Assembly: GCA_020431745.1 (NCBI GenBank)
Contig: JAGQHR010000160.1
Location: forward strand, 1-6,931
Direction of reading: 5' to 3'
Source: Candidatus Eiseniibacteriota bacterium
Lineage (GTDB): Bacteria > Eisenbacteria > RBG-16-71-46 > CAIMUX01
DNA length: 6,931 nucleotides
The notes under the pieces are model-generated. The model was not told the origin of the DNA. It saw only the letters and a program-made list of their open reading frames with translations, and searched no databases. This document shows, one piece after another, positions 1 through 5,488 of the stretch. How positions within the stretch are numbered: the stretch's first letter is position 1; each line of letters starts with the position of its first letter. Both the position numbers and the translations under genes were made by a program.

Positions 1-474
1 GAGCTGCGGACCAACTACGCCCGCGCGCAGGCCAAGCTCCTCGCCCAAGAGGCCGCACTCCCGAAACTGGACCTCGAGCTCGCGAAGACCAGCGGCGAAT
101 CGATCTCCGAATTGGGGACCGAGCTGCGCGACTGGATCGGGAAAGCGGAGGCGAACCAGCCCAAGGAGGAGCTTCGTCTGGTCCGCGACGAGCTGAGCAA
201 GATGAAGGGGTTGGCCACCAACGCCGAGCAGTCCGGCCGGGAGCTGGTCCAGTTGATCCAACCCGAGCTCGAGGCCGCCAAGCCCGCCAAGGGAGAGCGC
301 GCCTTCGCCTCGCCGGAGCTGACCGCGCAGATCGTCCGGAAAGTGTCCGAGATCCAAACGGTGCTGGGGCAGATCTCCCGGTCCCAGCGGAAGGTCGCGA
401 CCTCGCTCGGGATCGCTCCCCTCGACGAGACGTCCGCGGCGGCTGCTCCGGCCAAGCCGACCGCCGGCAAATAG
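1..474 (+). CDS. C-terminal fragment of an unidentified coiled-coil protein
   Basis: The frame is open from the first base and ends at TAG 472-474, so the start lies outside the window and 157 C-terminal residues are visible. The first residues read ELRTNYARAQAKLLAQEAAL. The fragment is rich in Glu, Lys, Ala, Leu and Gln with leucine or isoleucine spaced as in heptads (LRLVRDELSKMKGLA, LVQLIQPELEAAK, IVRKVSEIQTVLGQI), which suggests a long alpha-helical or coiled-coil segment. The tail is a low-complexity Ala/Pro/Lys stretch (SAAAAPAKPTAGK). I see no catalytic motif, no membrane segment and no family signature. An internal TTG at 112 could be taken as a start, but the upstream codons continue the same helical composition, so I treat it as internal. 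The gene is followed by a promoter-like site for the next gene, so the two are probably separate transcription units. Function unknown. Confidence 0.75.
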   Translation, partial: ELRTNYARAQAKLLAQEAALPKLDLELAKTSGESISELGTELRDWIGKAEANQPKEELRLVRDELSKMKGLATNAEQSGRELVQLIQPELEAAKPAKGERAFASPELTAQIVRKVSEIQTVLGQISRSQRKVATSLGIAPLDETSAAAAPAKPTAGK

Positions 475-510
475 GGCGGGTCCGAACACGCTCCGAAGTG
501 GGTGGATTTC

Positions 511-540
511 TTGAGACGGGGCGTGCCCAACCGGTAGACT
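511..540 (+). promoter_or_regulatory. Candidate sigma-70 promoter for the carbamoyltransferase gene
   Basis: TTGAGA at 511-516 matches five of six bases of the -35 consensus. TAGACT at 535-540 matches four of six bases of the -10 consensus. The spacer is 18 bases. Transcription would start near 546-548, which is where the first base-paired stem of the leader begins (547). That agreement is the main reason to favour this site over chance matches. It lies 37 bases after the stop codon of the upstream gene and 170 bases before the downstream start codon. Not verified experimentally. Confidence 0.45.
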
Positions 541-546
541 TGTAGT

Positions 547-709
547 TCGGGTCGAAACCGGTCGATACCGGGGAACGACCCGACGTTTCCAGACCTAACC
601 CTCTGGAAATCAATCGGCTACGCCCCTATCTACCGAGGGGGCGGGCCCGATGCCAGTCTCGAACGGACGGGCCGGAGGCTTGCCTCCCGGCTTCGGATGG
701 GGACGCCTC
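547..709 (+). promoter_or_regulatory. Structured 5' leader of the carbamoyltransferase mRNA (four stem-loops)
   Basis: Four hairpins follow each other. Stem-loop 1: TCGGGTCG (547-554) pairs with CGACCCGA (576-583). Inside it, an internal loop AAA/GGAA leads to a second stem CCGGT (558-562)/ACCGG (567-571) closed by a CGAT tetraloop. Stem-loop 2: TTTCCAGA (586-593) pairs perfectly with TCTGGAAA (602-609) around an 8-base loop. Stem-loop 3: CGCCCC (621-626) pairs with GGGGCG (638-643). Stem-loop 4: GCCGGAGG (671-678) pairs with CCT-CCGGC (683-691, bulged C at 686) around CTTG, ending just before the ribosome binding site at 695. No U-run follows any stem, so none is a standard intrinsic terminator. 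I recognise no known riboswitch class. It could be a cis-regulatory RNA, an mRNA-stabilising leader, or in part a set of protein-binding dyads. Confidence 0.4.
695..702 (+). promoter_or_regulatory. Ribosome binding site deciding the carbamoyltransferase start
   Basis: GGATGGGG lies 7 bases before the ATG at 710. It is an imperfect Shine-Dalgarno match but correctly spaced. Together with the family-typical start MDILGISAFYHDSAA, it favours 710 over the in-frame ATG at 650, which would add 20 residues of Gly/Pro/Arg-rich sequence with no counterpart in the family. Confidence 0.55.
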
Positions 710-2845
710 ATGGATATCCTCGGAATCTCGGCCTTCTACCACGACAGCGCGGCCTGCCTCCTCCGGGACGGTGAGATCGTCGCGGCGGCGCAGGAGGAGC
801 GGTTCACCCGCAAGAAGCACGACTTCAACTTCCCGAAGCATGCCGCGGATTACTGCCTGCGCGAAGGCGGGATCAACCCGTCCGATCTGGCGCTGGTCGC
901 CTTTTACGACAAGCCGCTCCTCAAGTTCGAACGTCTCCTCGAGACCTACTTCGCCTTCGCCCCTCGGGGCTTCACGTCGTTCCTCCAGGCGATCCCCGTC
1001 TGGACCCGACAGAAGCTGTTCATGGCCGACATCATCAAGAAGAACCTCGGCTACAAGGGCAAGATCCTCTATCCGGAGCACCACGAGTCGCACGCGGCCT
1101 CGGCGTTCTTCGCCTCGCCCTACGAGGAGTCGGCCACGCTGACGACGGACGGCGTGGGAGAGTGGACCACCACGAGCTACGGGGTCGGCAAGGGCAACCA
1201 CGTCCAGCTCCTGGGCGAGATCCACTTTCCGCACTCGTTGGGCATGCTCTACTCGGCCTTCACCTATTACACGGGCTTCCGCGTCAACTCCGGCGAGTAC
1301 AAAGTCATGGGGCTCGCGCCCTACGGCGACCCGAAGTACGTCGACAAGATCCTCAGCCATCTGATGGACCTGCGCGAGGACGGCTCGTTCCACCTCGACA
1401 TGAAGTACTTCGACTACTGCACCGGCATGAAGATGACGAACGGGGCCTTCGACGATCTGTTCGGCGGTCCCGCGCGCAAGCCGGAGTCGCAGCTGACGCA
1501 GCGCGAGATGGACCTGGCCGCTTCGGTGCAGGTGGTGACGGAGATGGCGATGCTGAAGATGGCGCGGCACGTCCGCAAAGTCACCGGGCAACGCTACCTC
1601 TGCCTGGCCGGGGGTGTCGCACTCAACTGCGTCGCGAACGGCAAGGTCCTGCGCGAGGGGATCTTCGACGACATCTTCATCCAACCGGCGGCCGGCGACG
1701 CCGGTGGATCGCTCGGATCGGCCTACGTGGCGTGGTACCACTATCTCGGCAAGCCTCGCACGAGCCCCGAGTCGGGCCAGGCCGCGCGCGCCCAGGCGAC
1801 GTCCAAGCGCCAGGAGCAGCGTCGGGCCGAGCGATCCGAGGCCGAGCTGGCCGAGGTCGGAGCGGCGCACGGCAGCGGCGCGCAGGCGGCCGGGGGGGGC
1901 GCGGCGGCGTCCGGAGCGACCGGCTCGTCGGCGGGCGCCTCCGGCGGCTTCGCGGGCGGCGACTTCGGCAACGGTTCCGGCGCGAACGGTGGCACGTCCG
2001 ATCACGGAGGCGCAACGCCTGGCAACGCGAGCGGCGACGATCTCGAACGCGTCTCGCGCAACCTCGACGGCTCCTACCGCGAGGGTTGGCGGCCCGACTC
2101 CCAGCGCGGCTCGTATCTGGGTCCCGCCTTCACGAACGAAGAGATCCGCGAGTTCCTGGACTTCGCCGGTGCGAAGTACGTCCAGCTCTCCGAGCACGAG
2201 ATGATCGAACGGACCGCGGAGATCCTCGCGAGCGAAAAGGTCGTGGGCTGGTTCCAGGGGCGGATGGAGTTCGGTCCTCGCGCGCTCGGCAACCGCTCGA
2301 TCCTGGGCGATGCCCGCTCGCGCGAGATGCAGACCGTGATGAACCTGAAGATCAAGTTCCGGGAATCGTTCCGCCCCTTCGCGCCGAGCGTCCTGGAAGA
2401 GCACGTCTCGGAGTGGTTCAACATCGACCGCCCCAGTCCGTACATGCTGCTCACGACCGACGTGCTGGAGAAGCACCGCCTTCCGGTGCCCGCGGGCTCC
2501 GAGAATCTCTTCGGCATCGACAAGCTCAAGGTGATCCGTTCGTCGGTCCCTGCGATCACGCACGTCGACTACTCCGCGCGACTCCAGACGGTGAGCAAAC
2601 GCACCAATCCGCGGTATCACGCGTTGATCAAGGCGTTCTACGAGCGTACCGGGTGCCCGGTCATCATCAACACGTCGTTCAACGTCCGGGGCGAGCCGAT
2701 CGTCTGCGCGCCCAAGGACGCCTACACTTGTTTCATGCGGACGAACATGGACTACCTGGTCCTCAACGACATCATCCTGGACAAGAACGACCAGCCGGCG
2801 CTGCGCGACGACGTCGACTGGAAGACGGAGTTCCAGCTGGACTAG
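710..2845 (+). CDS. NodU/CmcH-family O-carbamoyltransferase (SxtI-like) with large interdomain insert
   Basis: The product (711 residues from ATG 710) transfers a carbamoyl group from carbamoyl phosphate, through a carbamoyl-adenylate, onto a hydroxyl of a small molecule or sugar; this mechanism is established for the family member TobZ. The N-terminal Kae1-like domain (about 1-345) shows HDSAACLL (11-18), EERFTRKKHDFNFP (29-42), the metal-binding HHESHAASAFF (124-134), TTDGVGEW (145-152), SGEYKVMGLAPYG (194-206), LAGGVALNCVANGK (299-312) and PAAGDAGGSLGSA (326-338). The C-terminal YrdC-like domain (about 467-711) shows YLGPAFTNEEI, then GWFQGRMEFGPRALGNRSIL (513-532), RPFAPSVL and NTSFNVRGEPIVCAPKDA (654-671). 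All key motifs look intact, so it should be active. Typical members have roughly 560-620 residues; the excess is the insert at residues 351-466. It is followed by an SxtJ-family gene after 142 bases, an order seen in saxitoxin clusters (sxtI-sxtJ). The substrate cannot be inferred here. Confidence 0.95.
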   Translation: MDILGISAFYHDSAACLLRDGEIVAAAQEERFTRKKHDFNFPKHAADYCLREGGINPSDLALVAFYDKPLLKFERLLETYFAFAPRGFTSFLQAIPVWTRQKLFMADIIKKNLGYKGKILYPEHHESHAASAFFASPYEESATLTTDGVGEWTTTSYGVGKGNHVQLLGEIHFPHSLGMLYSAFTYYTGFRVNSGEYKVMGLAPYGDPKYVDKILSHLMDLREDGSFHLDMKYFDYCTGMKMTNGAFDDLFGGPARKPESQLTQREMDLAASVQVVTEMAMLKMARHVRKVTGQRYLCLAGGVALNCVANGKVLREGIFDDIFIQPAAGDAGGSLGSAYVAWYHYLGKPRTSPESGQAARAQATSKRQEQRRAERSEAELAEVGAAHGSGAQAAGGGAAASGATGSSAGASGGFAGGDFGNGSGANGGTSDHGGATPGNASGDDLERVSRNLDGSYREGWRPDSQRGSYLGPAFTNEEIREFLDFAGAKYVQLSEHEMIERTAEILASEKVVGWFQGRMEFGPRALGNRSILGDARSREMQTVMNLKIKFRESFRPFAPSVLEEHVSEWFNIDRPSPYMLLTTDVLEKHRLPVPAGSENLFGIDKLKVIRSSVPAITHVDYSARLQTVSKRTNPRYHALIKAFYERTGCPVIINTSFNVRGEPIVCAPKDAYTCFMRTNMDYLVLNDIILDKNDQPALRDDVDWKTEFQLD
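1760..2107 (+). other. Low-complexity insert between the two carbamoyltransferase domains
   Basis: This segment codes for residues 351-466 of the carbamoyltransferase, between AWYHYLGKPR, where the N-terminal domain ends, and GSYLGPAF, where the C-terminal domain begins. It has three parts: a charged, probably helical stretch (about 355-383, rich in Arg, Glu, Gln and Ala); a Gly/Ala/Ser/Asn-rich stretch (about 384-442) with almost no bulky residues; and a charged tail leading to GWRPDSQR. The frame stays open and both flanking domains are intact, so it is part of the protein, not a frameshift. It contains a run of eight G at 1892-1899. The family normally has only a short linker here (from general knowledge of family lengths). 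Confidence 0.8.
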
Positions 2846-2972
2846 CCCTGGACGATGCGCGCGAAGGCCTGGCGACGTGCCGGACCGGACGGCCGGAAGA
2901 AGCGAAAAGCGGCATACAGAAGCGGGACCGTTGGCACTGCGACAATGCGGGAGCGAGCGGGCGACGAACATC

Positions 2973-2978
2973 GGGAGA
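2973..2978 (+). promoter_or_regulatory. Ribosome binding site of the SxtJ-family gene
   Basis: GGGAGA lies 9 bases before the ATG at 2988 and decides this start over the in-frame ATG at 2877. The latter would add 37 polar residues unrelated to the family and has no clear binding site. Confidence 0.6.
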
Positions 2979-2987
2979 AAACGAGTC

Positions 2988-3401
2988 ATGAGCGGAAGCA
3001 ACGGCGGACCGGCGACCAAGAAGCAGCTGCGAGAGTTCGGATTGGTGGTGGGCGGCGCGTTCCTCGTCCTCGCCACCGCCCAGCTGATCTTCCACGGCAA
3101 GCTCAACCCGATGGTGCTCTACGTCATCGGCGGCGTCCTGGTGGTCTGCGGACTGGTCGTGCCCCAGATCCTGCGTCCGTTCAACTGGTTCTGGATGAAG
3201 CTCTCGGTCGTGCTCGGCTGGGTCATGAACCGGGTCCTGCTGGGGCTCATCTTCTATGTCATCTTCACGATCGTGGCGACGATCATGCGTCTGCAGAAGC
3301 GGGACGCGCTGCGGCGTCACAAGGATCCGGCCGCGGACTCGTTCTGGCAACTCCGCCCGGCCACTCCGACCCCGGCAGAGCGCTACGAGCGGCAGTTCTA
3401 G
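2988..3401 (+). CDS. SxtJ-family small membrane protein
   Basis: The 137-residue product has three hydrophobic stretches long enough to cross the membrane: about residues 17-36 (FGLVVGGAFLVLATAQLIFH), 41-60 (PMVLYVIGGVLVVCGLVVPQ) and 74-100 (including VLLGLIFYVIFTIVATIM). A short cytoplasm-like basic tail follows (RLQKRDALRRHKDPAADSFW), ending ERYERQF. The three helices, the conserved central NWFWMKLS segment, the D-S-(Y/F)-W motif near the end and the position directly after a NodU/CmcH carbamoyltransferase all fit the SxtJ family named from saxitoxin biosynthesis clusters. Its biochemical role is not known; the recurrent pairing suggests it helps the carbamoyltransferase, for example by placing it at the membrane or handling its substrate (inference). 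The 142-base gap before it shows no convincing promoter or terminator, so it is probably co-transcribed. The sxtK-like small gene that often follows is absent: only 60 bases separate this stop from the convergent gene. Confidence 0.85.
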   Translation: MSGSNGGPATKKQLREFGLVVGGAFLVLATAQLIFHGKLNPMVLYVIGGVLVVCGLVVPQILRPFNWFWMKLSVVLGWVMNRVLLGLIFYVIFTIVATIMRLQKRDALRRHKDPAADSFWQLRPATPTPAERYERQF

Positions 3402-3461
3402 AGACGATCCGCTCCGACGGCACGGTCGCCTCGCTCAGTCAGACCGGCCTGTTCCCTAACC
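3402..3461. other. Convergent intergenic gap without a clear terminator
   Basis: Sixty bases separate the stop codons of the SxtJ-family gene and the convergent MutS-like gene. The best dyad is a 5-bp stem CGGTC (3423-3427)/GACCG (3442-3446) with a 14-base loop, too weak to call a terminator on either strand, and there is no T-run on either side. Rho-dependent or overlapping termination is likely. Confidence 0.4.
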
Positions 3462-5282
3462 CTAAACATCGAGACCGACGGCGCGCATGAGCGCGATCGC
3501 GTTGCTGTGGGTGACGACGCCGTCCCGCAACCGATAGTCGAAGACCATCCGCCCCTCTGCCAGGTGGTCCTCGAAGTGTACGTTGCGCGCGCGCGGTCCC
3601 AGCGAGTCGGCGATCTCCGCGAGCGCGAGGTCATGGGTCGTGATCATCCCGACCGCTCCCCGTTCGACCAGGGAACGCAGCACCGCCGCCACCCCGACCC
3701 GCCGGTCATGCGAGTTGGTCCCCTGCAGGATCTCGTCGATCAGAAAGAGCACCGGATGCTCACCGCGCGTGAGCTCGACGATCTGTCGCAGGCGGAGGAT
3801 CTCGGCGTAGAAGTGCGAGATGCCGCTCTGGATGGAGTCGTGGATCTGGATGGAGGCTCCCAGCGCGAACCGGCTTGCCACCAACCGTCGTGCGGAGACC
3901 GGGGCTCCCGCCAGGGCCAGGACCAGCAGCACGCCGGTGGTGCGCAACAGCGTGCTCTTGCCCGACATGTTGGACCCGCTGATCACCAGCAGGCTGGGTC
4001 CGGTCGATGCGGACGCACGAAGCTCGAGCGAGTTCGCCACGGCCCCGGGAACGAGCGGATGGAGCATCTCCTCGCCGTGAAACACCGTCGCGTCCTCCGA
4101 GAGCTCCGGGAACGGATCGTCCGGACGCTCGAAGGCGTAGCCGGCCAGCGAGGAGAGCGCCTCCAACTCGGCAACGGCGTCGAGCCACTCTTCGACCCGG
4201 GTCCCCACCCGCTCGCGCCATCGTTCGATCGCGAAGGCGAACTGCACGTCCCACAGGAAGAGGAACGCGATCGGCGCGAAGAGGCTGTTGCGACGCGCCT
4301 CCAGACAATCGACCTCGCGCCGCAACAGCTTGATCCACCCCGAGGCCGGCCGATCCGAAGCCGCATCCGCATCCGATCGCACGAGGGAATCACGCAGTCG
4401 CCGGAGCGATTCCGACCGGAAGCTGCGTCGCTCGAACACCGCGAGCACTTCGGAAAGCAGCCGCAGATCCATCGCGGCATCGTCGGCGGCGTGGGCCACG
4501 TCCTGCACCCGGCGCTGGATGCGCAGGCGGAAGATCAGTTGGAGCACGATCGCACCGGCAAGCGGACTGATCCCGGCGCCGAGCCCGAGCCACAGCACCA
4601 ACCCGGCGAACGCAAGCACGGCCAGGATCCAGGCCCAGGCGTGATCCGATCCCGCCCGCAGGACCACCGGTGCGCGGCTCCACGCGAGCAGGTCCTCGGG
4701 ATGGAGCCCGATCGAAAGGTCGCCGCCGGCCACGAAGAGACGTTCGCGGAGATCCACTTCGTCCCGCAGCTCGAGCACCGCCGTCTGCCTCGCCCGCACC
4801 GCGGAGATCGGAGACGGCTCAAGGAGCCAGTCGGCGAGCCGCGCCTCCCCCGCGCGCGTCCGGGCAACGGAGATCCGCTGGAAGAGACTGCCGGAACCGA
4901 AGAGGTCGAGGTCGGCGGCGTAGGGATGATGCGGATCGAGGAACCGTTCTCCGGTGGACCCCTGATCGCTCCACGCGCCCTCGAGTCGCCGGAGCCCCAG
5001 CTCGTAGTAGAGGACGGCCCGCTGGCGGCACTTCCGTTCCTGGATCAGGATCTCATGGACGAGCGCGAGCGCCCCGAAGAGCACGACCGGAACGACGGGC
5101 GCCCACAGCGGCGTGCGATGGGCGCCCCACGAGGTCCAGCAGAGGATACCGAAGACGACGAAGATCACCAGGCGCGCGGCCGTGAGCACGCGTTCGCGCC
5201 CTTCTCGGGCCGCGACGTCGCTTCGCCGTGCCTCTAGGTTCTCCCGATAGCGGCGCGCCGCGGCGGTATCCGGTGCCTCCAT
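3462..5282 (-). CDS. Membrane-anchored MutS-family ATPase
   Basis: From ATG 5282 the product has 606 residues. The C-terminal third is a MutS-type ATPase: Walker A GSNMSGKST (436-444), the family motif SHFYAE (489-494) in the region of the composite ATP site, Walker B LFLIDEIL (512-519, Asp516-Glu517) followed by QGTNSHDR (520-527), and the TTHD switch (548-551). The middle looks like the MutS core and lever helices. The N-terminus has two hydrophobic segments (about 35-52 and 58-79), and a hydrophobic stretch at 214-251 may form two more helices. The mismatch-recognition and connector domains of true MutS (about 850 residues) are missing, as is the Smr nuclease domain of MutS2, so classical mismatch repair is unlikely. 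Such membrane MutS-like proteins exist in several bacterial groups with no settled function. An in-frame GTG at 5405 would add 41 residues; I prefer 5282 because the extension is basic, low in conserved character and enters the divergent promoter region. Confidence 0.92.
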   Translation of the reverse strand: MEAPDTAAARRYRENLEARRSDVAAREGRERVLTAARLVIFVVFGILCWTSWGAHRTPLWAPVVPVVLFGALALVHEILIQERKCRQRAVLYYELGLRRLEGAWSDQGSTGERFLDPHHPYAADLDLFGSGSLFQRISVARTRAGEARLADWLLEPSPISAVRARQTAVLELRDEVDLRERLFVAGGDLSIGLHPEDLLAWSRAPVVLRAGSDHAWAWILAVLAFAGLVLWLGLGAGISPLAGAIVLQLIFRLRIQRRVQDVAHAADDAAMDLRLLSEVLAVFERRSFRSESLRRLRDSLVRSDADAASDRPASGWIKLLRREVDCLEARRNSLFAPIAFLFLWDVQFAFAIERWRERVGTRVEEWLDAVAELEALSSLAGYAFERPDDPFPELSEDATVFHGEEMLHPLVPGAVANSLELRASASTGPSLLVISGSNMSGKSTLLRTTGVLLVLALAGAPVSARRLVASRFALGASIQIHDSIQSGISHFYAEILRLRQIVELTRGEHPVLFLIDEILQGTNSHDRRVGVAAVLRSLVERGAVGMITTHDLALAEIADSLGPRARNVHFEDHLAEGRMVFDYRLRDGVVTHSNAIALMRAVGLDV

Positions 5283-5454
5283 GCTCACGAGGGTGCCCGC
5301 CGGTCGGGACCGCGTCAAATCCAGAGAGAGGAAACCTGTTCTTCCCCGGACTCGTCGAGGAAACGGCAGGACGGAGCCGCTTTTTTTGGGACTCGCCGCC
5401 GTCACGCGGCGGCCCTATCGTCACGGGACGTGCTCGGACAGCTCCGTTCATCGG

Positions 5455-5466
5455 TCGTCCGGACGA
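5455..5466. promoter_or_regulatory. Perfect 12-bp palindrome, possible operator
   Basis: TCGTCCGGACGA reads the same on both strands. It lies 11 bases before the Shine-Dalgarno sequence of the downstream gene, a position where a bound repressor would block transcription or early elongation. In G+C-rich DNA such a palindrome can also arise by chance. Confidence 0.3.
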
Positions 5467-5477
5467 AACTCCCAGAC

Positions 5478-5483
5478 AAGGAG
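5478..5483 (+). promoter_or_regulatory. Strong ribosome binding site deciding the start at 5489
   Basis: AAGGAG lies 5 bases before ATG 5489 and is the best Shine-Dalgarno match in the window. The alternative start ATG 5606, directly at the signal peptide, has no comparable site, so 5489 is favoured despite the long N-terminal extension it gives. Confidence 0.65.
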
Positions 5484-5488
5484 TCACG

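Larger units (their letters stand above)
5283..5488. promoter_or_regulatory. Divergent intergenic region with dyads
   Basis: These 206 bases must contain the promoters of both the MutS-like gene (minus) and the secreted-protein gene (plus). I see a dyad CGGTCGGGACCG at 5301-5312; a TTGACG (-35-like) on the minus strand at 5313-5318 without a good -10; a T7 run at 5381-5387; a perfect 7-bp hairpin GCCGCCG (5395-5401)/CGGCGGC (5407-5413) with loop TCACG; and a perfect palindrome at 5455-5466. None of the promoter boxes is strong enough to call. Confidence 0.35.

Noticed and set aside
650..709. Upstream ATG 650 as the carbamoyltransferase start
   Set aside because: The extra 20 residues are Gly/Pro-rich and unlike the family, whose members begin at the MDILGISAFYHDSA position; a spaced ribosome binding site sits before 710.
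475..709. tRNA, small ORF or sxtK-like gene in the gap before the carbamoyltransferase
   Set aside because: The stems do not form a cloverleaf, there is no CCA end or T-arm pattern, and no frame codes for a hydrophobic small protein.
1162..2991. Plus-strand open frame of 609 codons overlapping the carbamoyltransferase in another frame
   Set aside because: The translation is Arg/Gly/Pro-rich with no recognisable domain; a by-product of high G+C with few stop codons.
626..3106. Very long open frame on the minus strand (826 codons) across the carbamoyltransferase gene
   Set aside because: It is the mirror of a clearly recognised gene. Its product has no family motifs and is dominated by Arg, Val, Asp and Leu, as expected when codons with G/C in the third position are read antisense.
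3452..3465. CCCTAACCCTAAAC, resembling a telomere repeat
   Set aside because: Only two units, one overlapping the stop codon of the MutS-like gene, in clearly bacterial DNA; chance.
3507..5237. Plus-strand open frame of 576 codons opposite the MutS-like gene
   Set aside because: It lies within a gene with intact ATPase motifs on the other strand, and its own product is low in hydrophobic residues and has no motif.
5283..5405. N-terminal extension of the MutS-like protein from GTG 5405
   Set aside because: The 41 added residues are basic and uncharacteristic and would cover the divergent control region; ATG 5282 gives a usual start, though its ribosome binding site is weak.
5381..5413. T-run beside a GC hairpin as an intrinsic terminator
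   Set aside because: On the plus strand the T-run precedes the stem, and on the minus strand the stem is followed by A, not T, so neither orientation fits; it also lies between divergent starts.
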